Positions 25,683 through 34,581 of a DNA stretch of 64,000 nt are shown here, in pieces. The notes under the pieces are model-generated. The model was not told the origin of the DNA and did no database searches. It worked only from the letters and a program-made list of their open reading frames with translations. Made by a program: the position numbers and the translations under genes. The stretch lies in NCBI GenBank assembly GCA_023381255.1, contig JAMCTX010000010.1, positions 1 through 64,000 on the forward strand, written 5' to 3'. How positions within the stretch are numbered: the stretch's first letter is position 1; each line of letters opens with the position of its first letter. This DNA is from Nitrososphaerota archaeon. Lineage in GTDB: Archaea > Thermoproteota > Nitrososphaeria > Conexivisphaerales > UBA164.

Positions 25683-25756
25683 CGGGCCTGGTGGGATTCG
25701 GACCCACGACCTACTGGTTAAGAGCCAGCCACTCTACCTGCCTGAGCTACAGGCCC
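25683..25756 (-). tRNA. tRNA-Lys (anticodon CTT)
   Basis: A 74-nt cloverleaf: acceptor GGGCCTG/CAGGCCC, discriminator G73, D-arm with GG in the loop, anticodon stem GCTGG/CCAGT with loop CTCTTAA, 5-nt variable loop, and T-stem GTGGG/CCCAC. The anticodon CTT reads AAG. No intron and no encoded CCA. The T-loop is TCCGAAT, so position 55 is C where U (pseudouridine 55) is nearly universal. All five T-stem pairs are intact. Confidence 0.92.
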
Positions 25757-25775
25757 ATTTCTGAGATTAAATTTA

Positions 25776-25786
25776 GTTTTTATAAG
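25776..25786 (-). promoter_or_regulatory. TATA box of tRNA-Lys
   Basis: Minus-strand GCTTATAAAAA is centred about 25 nt before the tRNA 5' end at 25756. It overlaps the last codons and stop of the HAD phosphatase gene, so a coding 3' end doubles as a tRNA promoter. Confidence 0.55.
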
Positions 25787-26439
25787 CTTTTCTGGATGCC
25801 GTTAACCATTCTTACTATATCTAATAATTCGTTTAAATCGTGGATTATATAATCTGGTTTAACGCTGATTGATTTGCTGTATTCGTCCCTAACTATCAGT
25901 GCAGTGAGTGAACCCCCTTTTTTGCCTGCAATTATATCATACTCCCTGTCTCCAACACTTATGCATGCGTTGGGCGAAAGGCCCATTTTTTCAAATGCCT
26001 TCAGGAATACATCAGGTTCCGGCTTGGAATTTTTCACCTCTTCGCTGCTTACCCAGCAACACACCAGCTGGTTTATCTTAAAATATTCTACAATTTCATT
26101 TATCATGTCCTTTCCCATGCTTGTCGCTATGGACGCCATTATGCCCATTTCTTTTAGTTTTGAAATTGATGAAAACGCGTCAGGGAATACCTTTATTCTT
26201 TTTATATTCTCGATAAAATACTTCTTCCTGGTGCTTTTCATTTTTTCAATGTCATCATTGCTCAAATTATTTATGAATTTTGATGCAATAACTGCAGGAG
26301 AAAGCCCGACGTACTTCCTTATCTCTGAAGGCTTAACGTCAAGCCCAAATTCCCCGAATGTGCTAGACCACGCTATTGTTAAAGTTTCCGCACTATCTAT
26401 AAGAGTGCCATCAAGGTCAAAAGCTATGCCTTTAATCAT
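25780..26439 (-). CDS. HAD-superfamily hydrolase (phosphoglycolate phosphatase-like)
   Basis: A 219-aa HAD phosphatase with motif I FDLDGTLIDS, motif II Thr/Ser in ASIATSMG, motif III Lys in KNSKPEPDVF, and motif IV VGDREYDIIAGK. The helical cap lies between motifs I and II, as in phosphoglycolate phosphatase or beta-phosphoglucomutase types. The substrate is not determined. ATG 26439 is chosen because a TATA element lies 27 nt before it; a TTG two codons earlier is in frame. Confidence 0.85.
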   Translation of the reverse strand: MIKGIAFDLDGTLIDSAETLTIAWSSTFGEFGLDVKPSEIRKYVGLSPAVIASKFINNLSNDDIEKMKSTRKKYFIENIKRIKVFPDAFSSISKLKEMGIMASIATSMGKDMINEIVEYFKINQLVCCWVSSEEVKNSKPEPDVFLKAFEKMGLSPNACISVGDREYDIIAGKKGGSLTALIVRDEYSKSISVKPDYIIHDLNELLDIVRMVNGIQKSL

Positions 26440-26460
26440 CGGCAACCTGTATATATGTTA

Positions 26461-26470
26461 AAATTTAAAC
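26461..26470 (-). promoter_or_regulatory. TATA-like element of the HAD gene
   Basis: GTTTAAATTT on the minus strand is centred 27 nt before ATG 26439. Confidence 0.45.
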
Positions 26471-26537
26471 AGTGCGAAAAATTTAACAATTTTATACCTA
26501 AACCTTTTATCCGTGTATAGGTCATCCAAAATGGCGC

Positions 26538-27731
26538 ATGTCACAGGAAAGAAAAAACATAATTTACCTTTTCATTTCAAGGTCACTCAGAAGCTTTGTA
26601 GCTGGCTTCGTAGCTATAGCCATAAGCCTCTATTTCTATGACGTGCTGAAACTTTCACTTATACTGGTGGGCGTGCTTTTCACTGTTGGTGCCTTTGCAA
26701 CTCCTCTGATCTCACTATTTGTTGGAGTTTCTGGAGACAGATATGGCAGGAAATTTATATTGATAGCTGACCTTCTTACCTTGCCAGTTGCGCTTGTGAT
26801 TGTGCTGGTAACCAGAAATTTTTATGCGCTAGCAGCTGCAAGCGCCATAGGGGGTTTCGGAGTTGCGGGAGGGCTTGTGGGGGGAGGGGTAGGAGCATCA
26901 GTCGGCCCCGTTGTAACAACGATGCTCGCGGAAAATACAAGCAATGAGAACAGGACCTTTGTGTATTCCATTAACAGCGTTATCTCCACATTTGCTGGTG
27001 CAGGCGGCGCCCTGCTGGTATCTTTTATCAGCTTTCAGCTCCTGTTTAAAATAGGAATCATAATTTCGCTCCTTTCAGCCCTGATAATCCTGCCTGTCAC
27101 TGAAAAATTTAAAGGCCTCAAAACAACACAGAAAAAAGGCGAAAGCACAATATCGGAAAAGGATAGGAGGTTCATCAAAGCTTTCGCGTACACTGGCCTT
27201 TTCAACGGCCTCTCAATGGGCCTTATAACGCCCTACTATCCAATAATATTTCACGCCTTCTTTCACATGACCACAGCTGATGTGGGGTACTTGATGAGTT
27301 TGGGGGGCATTATTTCAGGTGCTGTGGATATATTTACGCCTGCCCTGACCACCAGAATGGGTTTTCTAAAACTCATTACAAGAACAAGGGTAGTTTCTGC
27401 AACCATGATGCTGCTAATTCCATTTTCTCCAAATTTTATATTTGCCAGCGCACTGTATCTTTTTATGACGCCACTCAGGGCTGTTTCATTGCCTGCCCAA
27501 ACATCCCTTCAAATGTCGCTCATAAGTGAAGGGAGGAGGGCGACATCAAGTGGTCTTAACCAGGCTGCGAGGCTACTGGCTTCAGCCGTGGCCACTTCGG
27601 CAGGTGGCACACTGCTTGCACTTGGTCCTTTGCTTATACCATTTGCCATAGCAGCAAGCTTTACTTATGGAAATACTGCACTGTATTACTATTACTTTGC
27701 AGGCATACCTGAGGCAAACAAGAAACACTAA
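26538..27731 (+). CDS. MFS transporter
   Basis: A 397-aa, about 12-helix carrier. The helix 2-3 loop GVSGDRYGRKFILI is a classic MFS motif A, and the second half repeats it weakly as TPALTTRMGFLK. A Gly-rich stretch GVAGGLVGGGVGASVGP occurs near helix 4. This layout resembles drug or small-solute efflux carriers, but the substrate is unknown. Its 3' end overlaps the convergent argF by four bases. TATA-like CCTTTTATCC lies about 30 nt upstream. Confidence 0.85.
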   Translation: MSQERKNIIYLFISRSLRSFVAGFVAIAISLYFYDVLKLSLILVGVLFTVGAFATPLISLFVGVSGDRYGRKFILIADLLTLPVALVIVLVTRNFYALAAASAIGGFGVAGGLVGGGVGASVGPVVTTMLAENTSNENRTFVYSINSVISTFAGAGGALLVSFISFQLLFKIGIIISLLSALIILPVTEKFKGLKTTQKKGESTISEKDRRFIKAFAYTGLFNGLSMGLITPYYPIIFHAFFHMTTADVGYLMSLGGIISGAVDIFTPALTTRMGFLKLITRTRVVSATMMLLIPFSPNFIFASALYLFMTPLRAVSLPAQTSLQMSLISEGRRATSSGLNQAARLLASAVATSAGGTLLALGPLLIPFAIAASFTYGNTALYYYYFAGIPEANKKH

Positions 27732-28648
27732 ACTTTCCTGTTAAAAAGCTTGAGCATTATTGCCTTTTGCACATGGAGCCTGTTTTCAGCCTGATCAAAT
27801 ACCACTGAATGACTACCATAAAGCACTTCCCTTGTAACTTCCTCTCCATGATGAGCTGGAAGACAATGCATAAAGAGTGAACCCTCTGGTGCTGCCTTCA
27901 TGAGCTGCTGGTTTACCTGATATTTTGGCAGGAAAGTTGCCAATCTCTGCTCCCTTTCCTTTTCCTGGCCCATGCTGGTAAAAACGTCTGTGTAAATTAC
28001 GTCAGCATCGCTTACAGCCGATACAGGGTCTCCAGTGACTTTTACTGAGTTTGCAGAAAGCTCGCTGGCCATGCCAACAACGGCCTTTTTTGGCTCATAT
28101 CCCGGGGGTGATGCTACCACAATGCTTGCGCCTGCAAGAGCACTACCCAGAATTAAAGATGTGCAAACGTTGTTGCTTCCATCGCCGATGAACGTGATTT
28201 TTTTGCCCTTGATGCCCCCAAGCTTTTCCCTGATGGTGTAAAGGTCAGCCATTATCTGGCATGGGTGTTCAAGGTCTGAAAGCGCGTTGATCACTGGCTT
28301 TTCCATGCTCAACGCTAGTTTGACCAGGTCTTCGTGCTTGTACACTCTTGCAACGACCATATCTACGTATCTGTCCAGCGTGCGGCCTGTATCTTCAACC
28401 GGTTCTCCACGCGAAAGCTGGGATGTCGAGGCGTCCATGTAAATTGGGCTTCCCCCCAACTGGTTAACACCAACTTCAAAGCTGACCCTCGTCCTTGTTG
28501 AGGGCTTTTCAAAAAGAAGAAGCACGTTCTTTCCGTTAAGCAAATTGTTAAGCGGGTTTGCCTTCAGCCTGTCGGTCATGGACCATAATTCCTCCATTTC
28601 TTCGCTGCTGAAATCAGTAACAGAAAGGTAATCTGCCATAATTTCCAT
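27728..28648 (-). CDS. argF: Ornithine carbamoyltransferase
   Basis: A 306-aa enzyme that makes citrulline from ornithine and carbamoyl phosphate in arginine synthesis. The carbamoyl-phosphate loop is EKPSTRTRVSFE, the second conserved segment is HPCQIMADL, and the ornithine-side HCLP motif is MHCLPAHHGEEV. Length matches the family. No other arginine gene is in the window. ATG 28648 or ATG 28639 could be the start. Confidence 0.92.
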   Translation of the reverse strand: MEIMADYLSVTDFSSEEMEELWSMTDRLKANPLNNLLNGKNVLLLFEKPSTRTRVSFEVGVNQLGGSPIYMDASTSQLSRGEPVEDTGRTLDRYVDMVVARVYKHEDLVKLALSMEKPVINALSDLEHPCQIMADLYTIREKLGGIKGKKITFIGDGSNNVCTSLILGSALAGASIVVASPPGYEPKKAVVGMASELSANSVKVTGDPVSAVSDADVIYTDVFTSMGQEKEREQRLATFLPKYQVNQQLMKAAPEGSLFMHCLPAHHGEEVTREVLYGSHSVVFDQAENRLHVQKAIMLKLFNRKV

Positions 28649-28661
28649 ACTTTTACATAAC

Positions 28662-28672
28662 CATTTTTAAGC
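28662..28672 (+). promoter_or_regulatory. TATA-like element of the SAM hydrolase/methyltransferase operon
   Basis: CATTTTTAAGC is centred about 26 nt before ATG 28693, which supports that start over an upstream TTG at 28678. Confidence 0.45.
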
Positions 28673-28692
28673 TTTGCTTGCAGTGCTTGTAT

Positions 28693-29436
28693 ATGCGAGG
28701 CATAATAGCAGTTACCACCGATTTCGGAAATAAGGATCATTATAATGGCGTAATTAAGGGCGTAATCCTGAGCATTAACCCGGAAGTTACAATTGTTGAC
28801 CTGGCCTCAGATGCAGATTCTTTCAGCGTAACTGATGCCGCATTTTTGCTCTATGCCTCTGCAAGTTACTTTCCCAGGGAAACCGTATTTCTCACAGTTG
28901 TTGACCCGGGCGTTGGGACTAAAAGGGGGGCTGTAGCTGTACAGTGTTCAAACCATTTTTTTGTAGGACCCGACAATGGTGTGCTGTACCCTGCAGCATC
29001 ACAAGAAGGGATAATAAGAGCTGTCAGGCTGGAGAATAGCAGGGGGACATTTGACGGTAGGGACATCTTTGCTCCTGCTGCAGCTAGAATAAGCCTTGCA
29101 AAAAGCATAAATGGGCTAGGCGAAGACTGCCAGCTAACTGAAAAATTTGAGTTTGGGGATGCAGTTATTGACGACGGTGTTATTAATTCCAAGATAATCC
29201 ACGTTGACAAGTTTGGTGATGCCGTGACCAACATAAAAAGCAAGCAGCTTGAGGGTGTTAATTCAATAAAGTACATGGGCAAAATAATCCCAAGGGCGGT
29301 GGCCTTTTCTGCCTGCAAAGGCATTTGCTTTATTGACGGGAGCAGCGGATTCATTGAAATTGTTGCAGACAGGCATAATGCTTCAGATGAACTCAACCTA
29401 TCTGCCGGTAAAAACCTGAGGCTTGTTTTACAATGA
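28693..29436 (+). CDS. SAM hydroxide adenosyltransferase (DUF62 family)
   Basis: A 247-aa enzyme of the fluorinase/chlorinase superfamily that splits S-adenosylmethionine to adenosine and methionine with hydroxide. Signatures are TTDFGNKDHYNG, VVDPGVGTKRG, FVGPDNGVL and DGRDIFAPAAA. Archaeal members are presumed to control SAM levels. The next gene is a SAM-dependent methyltransferase that overlaps by four bases (ATGA), so the pair is translationally coupled. Confidence 0.9.
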   Translation: MRGIIAVTTDFGNKDHYNGVIKGVILSINPEVTIVDLASDADSFSVTDAAFLLYASASYFPRETVFLTVVDPGVGTKRGAVAVQCSNHFFVGPDNGVLYPAASQEGIIRAVRLENSRGTFDGRDIFAPAAARISLAKSINGLGEDCQLTEKFEFGDAVIDDGVINSKIIHVDKFGDAVTNIKSKQLEGVNSIKYMGKIIPRAVAFSACKGICFIDGSSGFIEIVADRHNASDELNLSAGKNLRLVLQ

Positions 29437-30116
29437 ACAGCACAAAAAAGATAGAAGGCATGTTCTCAGGCATAACAAAGGTTTACGACGGCCTTAATGA
29501 TATAATGAGCTTTGGGCTTTCACGTATCTGGCGCATGTATGCAAGTAAGGCTGTGCTCTCAGGTAAAAAGGAAGGGTTTACGGTGCTTGACCTTGCTATT
29601 GGCACAGGCTATATGACCGGTAGAATACTCAGGGATTCAAAAAACAGTGTTAACGTTGTTGGATGCGATATAACTAGAGCAATGCTTCTCAGCGCTTCAA
29701 GAAACCTTGGGGACGGCGTGCCGCTTGTGCTGGCTGATGGCAGGTCTCTGCCGTTCAGAAATGGTTCTTTTAACGCCGTGGTCAGCGCCTTTTCACTAAG
29801 GAGCTTCATTGAGGAAGGCGCTGCTGAAATTCTTTCTGAAATAAAAAGAGCCCTAGTCCAGGAAGGAATGGCAGTGTTTGTAGACACTGGTAGGCCGCAG
29901 GGCAATTTTATGAATGCCTTTTTTCATGTTTATATGAACGTGATCAAATTGCTGGGAGGCATTTATGACAGAAAATCATATTACTGGCTTGCAAAAAGCA
30001 TCTGGACGCTGGACCCCAATGAGTTCAAAAAAGCTATGATTAAAGCCGGCTATAGCAGCAAGGCTTACGTCCTGCCATTTGGTGTTCCGTATTTATTTGT
30101 TGGAAAAAAGAAATGA
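29433..30116 (+). CDS. UbiE/COQ5-like methyltransferase (quinone biosynthesis type)
   Basis: A 227-aa class I SAM-dependent methyltransferase. Motif I is VLDLAIGTGYMTG, and it has the UbiE-type N-terminus (FSGITKVYDGLNDIMSFGLSRIWR) and post-I region GCDITRAML. UbiE/MenG C-methylates the quinone ring in ubiquinone or menaquinone synthesis; menaquinone is the likely target in Thermoplasmata. It is coupled to the SAM hydrolase gene upstream. Confidence 0.82.
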   Translation: MNSTKKIEGMFSGITKVYDGLNDIMSFGLSRIWRMYASKAVLSGKKEGFTVLDLAIGTGYMTGRILRDSKNSVNVVGCDITRAMLLSASRNLGDGVPLVLADGRSLPFRNGSFNAVVSAFSLRSFIEEGAAEILSEIKRALVQEGMAVFVDTGRPQGNFMNAFFHVYMNVIKLLGGIYDRKSYYWLAKSIWTLDPNEFKKAMIKAGYSSKAYVLPFGVPYLFVGKKK

Positions 30117-30590
30117 TTATGGCATGGTTCCAAATATCTTGCCTGCTATCAGGTTTGTAAAGAACGATGTCAGTATGTACCAGGTGACAAAGTTCATGCC
30201 ATATGCAATTCCAACGGGTTTGATTGCTTCAAAGTAAAATATTGAAAAATGAAATGGCGACAGGGCAACTATCGAGGTTCCAAAGAAGTAACTTAGAAGA
30301 TAGAACAACACAAGAAATGGTATTAGCAGGTAAAGGCTAACTTTCATTCTGTCCATCTGCACCTTCATTGTCATTTCCTGCATCTGTTTTTGCTTTTTTT
30401 CAAGTTTTGCAATTTTTTCCTTGTCCCCGGTTTTTAGCGTTTGCCGGTATTCCTTTAAAAATTCATTGTATGCCTTCATGGTTTCATTGCTGGCCTTGAG
30501 GTCAACCTTCGCCCTCGTAAATGCGTTACTTATCAATGATGATGCCACGGCAACTCCAAGGATTATGAGGGACGATTCAAACATCTGCAT
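30117..30590 (-). CDS. DUF106 membrane protein (EMC3/TMCO1/YidC-Oxa1 superfamily)
   Basis: A 157-aa membrane protein with an N-terminal helix, a long cytoplasmic coiled-coil hairpin rich in Lys, Glu and Gln (about residues 40-80), then two further helices. This is the archaeal DUF106 layout, a member of the Oxa1 superfamily of membrane-protein insertases. It is the last gene of the ribosomal/secretion operon (SecY - adenylate kinase - DUF106), the standard archaeal order, and should work with the Sec translocon at the membrane. Confidence 0.88.
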   Translation of the reverse strand: MQMFESSLIILGVAVASSLISNAFTRAKVDLKASNETMKAYNEFLKEYRQTLKTGDKEKIAKLEKKQKQMQEMTMKVQMDRMKVSLYLLIPFLVLFYLLSYFFGTSIVALSPFHFSIFYFEAIKPVGIAYGMNFVTWYILTSFFTNLIAGKIFGTMP

Positions 30591-30596
30591 GCAAGA

Positions 30597-31175
30597 TCAA
30601 AGTTCCAGCTTTTTAATAAGCTCTTCTACTGTTTGCTCAAGCATGTTTTCCCTATTATATACCTCAACCATCATTGCACCAGTCAGGGTTGATGCAGCCC
30701 CTACCATCATCCTTGACAGCTGAATTTCATAATTTATATCAGCCTCATTTTCAGATTCCCTCTTTCTGGTTAAATCATTCATTCTTCTTCTTATTATTTC
30801 AGAGGGTTCGGCCAGCAAAAGAACCAGATGGGTGGGCTTTAGCTCGCTTAATACGTGAGCCGGCAAACCAGGAAGATAACCATATGGCGTGGGAATCATA
30901 TAATGCGTATCGATAAATATAATGCCTTTTCCGTTCATTTTCCTGGCTGCACTGGACTGCAGTTCCTTTTGTTCTTCAAATGAAAGCTTCCTCATTTCGT
31001 CCCTGTCTTTTATCCCTAATCTTGCAGCTTCCTCAAGCATTACTGTCCCGTATACAAATACATTGAATTTTTTCCCTTCACCAGTCAGCCTCTTGTACAG
31101 CGCATTAAGCACAGTTGTCTTGCCAACTCCTGCCAGACCCCCAACTATTATCACTTTTTTATTATCTTTCTCCAA
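30597..31175 (-). CDS. adkA: Archaeal adenylate kinase
   Basis: A 192-aa archaeal-type adenylate kinase with P-loop GGLAGVGKTT and the family's IFIDTHYMIPTPYGYLPGLP segment. It converts AMP + ATP to 2 ADP. The start is set at TTG 31175, five bases after an SD-like GGTGG; an in-frame TTG at 31187 is the longer alternative. It overlaps secY by 14 nt. Confidence 0.9.
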   Translation of the reverse strand: MEKDNKKVIIVGGLAGVGKTTVLNALYKRLTGEGKKFNVFVYGTVMLEEAARLGIKDRDEMRKLSFEEQKELQSSAARKMNGKGIIFIDTHYMIPTPYGYLPGLPAHVLSELKPTHLVLLLAEPSEIIRRRMNDLTRKRESENEADINYEIQLSRMMVGAASTLTGAMMVEVYNRENMLEQTVEELIKKLEL

Positions 31176-32550
31176 GTATACCACCAAGCCCGGGTATCAT
31201 TGAAGCCATCTGTTCCTGCGCAAGCATCTGATAATAGCTTATGGATATGTCTATTGCCAGCAGCAGCCCGATGCCCGTGCCGAATACATTTAGTATAGAC
31301 GACGTCGCAGCAAGTATCCCTATTAGGAGGCCGCTGAACAGAGTTACTGTGGGTATGTATCTTTGCAACAAGGTGCTTACTGATGACCTTGTTGTCCTAA
31401 AGCCGGGCACCTGAAGGTCAGAACCCAACAGGTTTTCTGCAGCCTTTTCGGCGGACATCCCACTCACATCAACCCACATTCTTGCAAAAACAACGCTTAG
31501 CACTATTACAAATGCAGAATAGGTAACTACCTGAAGTGGGTGCAGCAGCGCGGCAGGATATGGAGGGGGTGAAGTTATGTAATACAGCAAGCCCCCGGTT
31601 ATTGTTCCGTTTACCTCTGTTCCAAGCCATGAAAGATGTGGCACAAGAGATGCATTTTTTGCAAGTATCAAAAAGAAGAACTGTGCATCAGCAATAAGCG
31701 CCGAAACCAGTATTACGGGTATGTTAGAAACGTAAAGCAGCTTTATTGGATAAGTTGCAGAATAGCCCCTGAACTTTGATGAGCTTATCGGTATTTCTAT
31801 CCTTACGCCTTCCAGATAAAGAATTACTAAGATAAATATTATCGTGCTGATGAAACCTATAAGGGACGGATATGAGGATGCGCGGCTTATAAGCGATGAG
31901 AATGCCCTGTGAATGCTTTCGTTTATGGCAAACGGTATATATCCAAAGAACTGCCCGCTCACCGGTATTGGGCTGAAAACATCAAGCATTATCTGCATCG
32001 ATATGCCTGCTAGTATGAACAGGCTTATTCCGCTCCCAAGTCCCCAGCCCTTTTGAATCATCTGATCCAGCAGGAAAACGATCAGGCTGGCCACTATAAG
32101 CTGAATTATGACTATTGCGGCAATGGTCGGCGATCCCACAGTGCCTATCACGCCGCTTACAACATAGAATACGGCTTCCACGATTATAAAAAGGAATGTA
32201 AGCACCTTTGTCAATGAGGCAAACAACTTCTGGTCTTCAGCATTTGAGAGGTCCAGGCGCAAAAGGTCCGAGCCAACAAGCACCTGGGTTATCAGACCAG
32301 CTGTAACTATCGGGCCTATACCAAGGGTCATAAGAGTGCCTATGTTTGCTGCAAAAATTATCTGGTAGAAAAAGAGGGCGCTCTGCGTTGACGTGATAAC
32401 TTTGTAAAGTGGTATTTGAGCCATAACCAAATAAAGCACAACCGCTAACCCTGTCCATATCAGCTTCTCAGTCAAGCCCGGTTTTCGTGCAGGCTTGGGC
32501 ACTTCTGGCAGAATGCCAGCAACTCTGTTTATAACATCTTTACCTTTCAA
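31162..32550 (-). CDS. secY: Preprotein translocase subunit SecY
   Basis: The central channel of the Sec translocon, with ten helices. The N-terminus VINRVAGILPEVPKP and the first helix match archaeal SecY, and the family motif GLGIGPIV-like TLGIGPIVTAG and the cytoplasmic loop SSKFRGYSATYPIKLLY are visible. The likely start is TTG 32550, which leaves an 11-nt overlap with L15 and matches the expected N-terminus; starts at GTG 32562 or TTG 32586 are possible. It lies at the end of the ribosomal operon. Confidence 0.95.
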   Translation of the reverse strand: MKGKDVINRVAGILPEVPKPARKPGLTEKLIWTGLAVVLYLVMAQIPLYKVITSTQSALFFYQIIFAANIGTLMTLGIGPIVTAGLITQVLVGSDLLRLDLSNAEDQKLFASLTKVLTFLFIIVEAVFYVVSGVIGTVGSPTIAAIVIIQLIVASLIVFLLDQMIQKGWGLGSGISLFILAGISMQIMLDVFSPIPVSGQFFGYIPFAINESIHRAFSSLISRASSYPSLIGFISTIIFILVILYLEGVRIEIPISSSKFRGYSATYPIKLLYVSNIPVILVSALIADAQFFFLILAKNASLVPHLSWLGTEVNGTITGGLLYYITSPPPYPAALLHPLQVVTYSAFVIVLSVVFARMWVDVSGMSAEKAAENLLGSDLQVPGFRTTRSSVSTLLQRYIPTVTLFSGLLIGILAATSSILNVFGTGIGLLLAIDISISYYQMLAQEQMASMIPGLGGILGER

Positions 32551-32980
32551 TTGAGGCTTCACTGATTTTTCCGCCTGCAGCCTCAACTGATTCCTTAGCC
32601 TTAGCAGTGAACCTGCTGACCACCACGCTATATGCCTTATCCACTTTGCCCTTTCCCAGAAGCTTGTCGTATCCCATTGAGTTTAGATCAAGCAGCGGCA
32701 TGCCGTTTAACTCCTTTTTCTCCTTTTGGCTTTGGTACAGCAATCCAAGTTCACCAACATTTATCCATTTTTTTGCCTTCCTGACCTTGCTCAATGAATA
32801 GAAGCCGTTCTTCCCAAAGTAATCCGGAGCATATACAACGGTCCATGACCACTTGTGCTTGTGAAGGCCGGCCTTTCCTACACCGCCTTTCATGCCAGAC
32901 TTTCTGTGCTGGCCTACCTGCCCCCAGCCCACAGTCCTTGAACCCCTTAGCTTTCTTATCTTTCTATTGCGTGTTGCCAT
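32540..32980 (-). CDS. rpl15: Ribosomal protein uL15
   Basis: A 146-aa large-subunit protein with the Gly- and His-rich N-terminal tail typical of archaeal L15 (RGSRTVGWGQVGQHRKSG, GGVGKAGLHKHKW) and a globular C-terminus. It overlaps both its neighbours, L30 and SecY. Confidence 0.95.
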   Translation of the reverse strand: MATRNRKIRKLRGSRTVGWGQVGQHRKSGMKGGVGKAGLHKHKWSWTVVYAPDYFGKNGFYSLSKVRKAKKWINVGELGLLYQSQKEKKELNGMPLLDLNSMGYDKLLGKGKVDKAYSVVVSRFTAKAKESVEAAGGKISEASIER

Positions 32981-33404
32981 TTTTAATCATCCTCTCAAAC
33001 AGCTCAAGGGCAGTGTACTTTTTCCTCGGCACCCCGCCGCGTGGGGGTGGCAAAGCAAAGTACGGCTTAGCACCAATGTCCTTTAGGCCAATTTCTCCCT
33101 TTTCCATTCTTTCAGCTAGTTCATCAAACCCGCTCAGATTGTGATTTTTAAGATAATCTATCGATAGCTTCTTCCATCCTGAAACCTTTCCTCTGGCTTC
33201 AATTAACCTTGCCGTGGTGGGCACGTCTATTTTTGACCACACAATGCAGTCCTTTGCCTTCTGCAGCATTCCCCTCACTGCATCATTGTCATTTAAAATA
33301 GTTGCGTTGTACTTCCTCTTAAGGTTCATTAACGTGAGCGTTTCTTCAACTTTGTCCCTTACGTTTATCTCACCCTTGACCCTTATTACTAGCAGCATTG
33401 CCAT
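32964..33404 (-). CDS. rpl30: Ribosomal protein uL30
   Basis: A 146-aa archaeal long-form L30 (LLVIRVKGEINV, NLKRKYNATILND, and the PPRGGVPRKKY tail). Its ATG shares one base with the S5 stop (TAATG). Confidence 0.95.
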   Translation of the reverse strand: MAMLLVIRVKGEINVRDKVEETLTLMNLKRKYNATILNDNDAVRGMLQKAKDCIVWSKIDVPTTARLIEARGKVSGWKKLSIDYLKNHNLSGFDELAERMEKGEIGLKDIGAKPYFALPPPRGGVPRKKYTALELFERMIKNGNTQ

Positions 33405-34030
33405 TACCTTATCACCTTTGACCCATGCTGGAATGCATCATATACTGCATAAGTGATAGAGATATCGCTGCTGGTCATGCCGAAGGTCTTTGTCCATGCA
33501 TCCTTTATTCCAGCCAGGCTCAGCACATTCTTTATATGTGGAGCTGCTACAATTCCAAGGCCCCTTGGCGCGGGAATTATAACTATCTTGACGCTGCCAT
33601 TCTTGCCATTGAGCACATAAGGCACTGAATGCGGTTGCCCGCACCTGCATTCCCAGCTGCCACAACCAAGAGGCACGGGAACGATGCTTAGCATTGCATT
33701 TCTTGCAGCTTTGTCAATGGCAACCCTTGTGTGCAGTGATTTTGCATGGCCAACGCCGAACCACCCGCTCAGGTCGCCCACAGCAGTTAGAGCCCTGAAC
33801 CTGGTAAGTTCACCAGCGTCCGTCTGCTTTTGTATTACCCTTATGGATATGAGCATCGTCTTTATATTCGGCAGTAGTGCCTGAACTATTTCTGGTTCCT
33901 TTATTTTGTATCCGTTTTCAAATATTTCATGTAAGGAAGTTATTTTACCGTCCTTAACCATCTGCCCGAGCGCCGTCCTCGGAATCCATTCCTTTTTCTG
34001 TTCCTGTTCAGCGTGCCTCTGATGACTCAT
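33404..34030 (-). CDS. rps5: Ribosomal protein uS5
   Basis: A 208-aa small-subunit protein with the double-stranded RNA-binding fold (FRALTAVGDLSGWFGVGHAKS) and the C-terminal PRGLGIVAAPHIKNVL segment. It overlaps L18 by four bases (ATGA). Confidence 0.96.
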   Translation of the reverse strand: MSHQRHAEQEQKKEWIPRTALGQMVKDGKITSLHEIFENGYKIKEPEIVQALLPNIKTMLISIRVIQKQTDAGELTRFRALTAVGDLSGWFGVGHAKSLHTRVAIDKAARNAMLSIVPVPLGCGSWECRCGQPHSVPYVLNGKNGSVKIVIIPAPRGLGIVAAPHIKNVLSLAGIKDAWTKTFGMTSSDISITYAVYDAFQHGSKVIR

Positions 34031-34581
34031 TTCAGCTCACCACTCAATACCTTTCCTTTTATTTCGTTAAATATAGCACCCATACTATCAATTTTGCCCG
34101 AAACCTTGGAAAACTGGATTCCTGAATAGCTAGCTTCCTTTAACTTTGACGCATAGGCTGATATGCTCTTGCCGCTGATGAGCTCATCTGAGGGAAATGC
34201 ACTTTCATCCACCCTAACGTTCAATCCGCCATCAACAGCACCCTTAACTAAGGCCATAATTTTTGAGTTTGTCCTGAATGCTTTGAGGCCGCTGTAGAGT
34301 ATAGCCTCCTTAACTCCCTTTTCAACAGCCCTCTTGCCAATTAAAATGCCAACAAGATAAAATGCAGGATAGCTCTTGCCGCTGAATTGCCAGCCACCCT
34401 TAATTATATCCTTTGCGTTTGCCTGCGCCACTGTCCTGTCGCCCTCCTTCGCTGGCACGCTCACCTGAGCCCATACGTACCTGTTGGATTCATATATATA
34501 TATGAATGGCATTTTTGACATCAAAACCTTTTTCCTTCTTCTGTAATCTGTCTTAAATTCGTTTCTTCTCCTAAAAGTCAT
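34027..34581 (-). CDS. rpl18: Ribosomal protein uL18
   Basis: A 184-aa archaeal L18, the 5S-rRNA-binding protein: N-terminal YRRRKKVLMSKMPFI and the VAQANAKDI/YLVGILIGKRA core. It overlaps L19e by four bases. Confidence 0.95.
   Translation of the reverse strand: MTFRRRNEFKTDYRRRKKVLMSKMPFIYIYESNRYVWAQVSVPAKEGDRTVAQANAKDIIKGGWQFSGKSYPAFYLVGILIGKRAVEKGVKEAILYSGLKAFRTNSKIMALVKGAVDGGLNVRVDESAFPSDELISGKSISAYASKLKEASYSGIQFSKVSGKIDSMGAIFNEIKGKVLSGELK

Noticed and set aside
25874-26461. Long open frame (195 codons) on the plus strand opposite the HAD phosphatase
   Set aside because: It is antisense to a gene with all HAD motifs, has low-complexity hydrophobic/Ser-rich translation and no family signature.
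28866-29396. Long open frame (176 codons) on the minus strand opposite the SAM hydrolase
   Set aside because: The plus-strand gene has clear DUF62 motifs; the antisense product is Ser/Pro/Leu-rich shadow coding.
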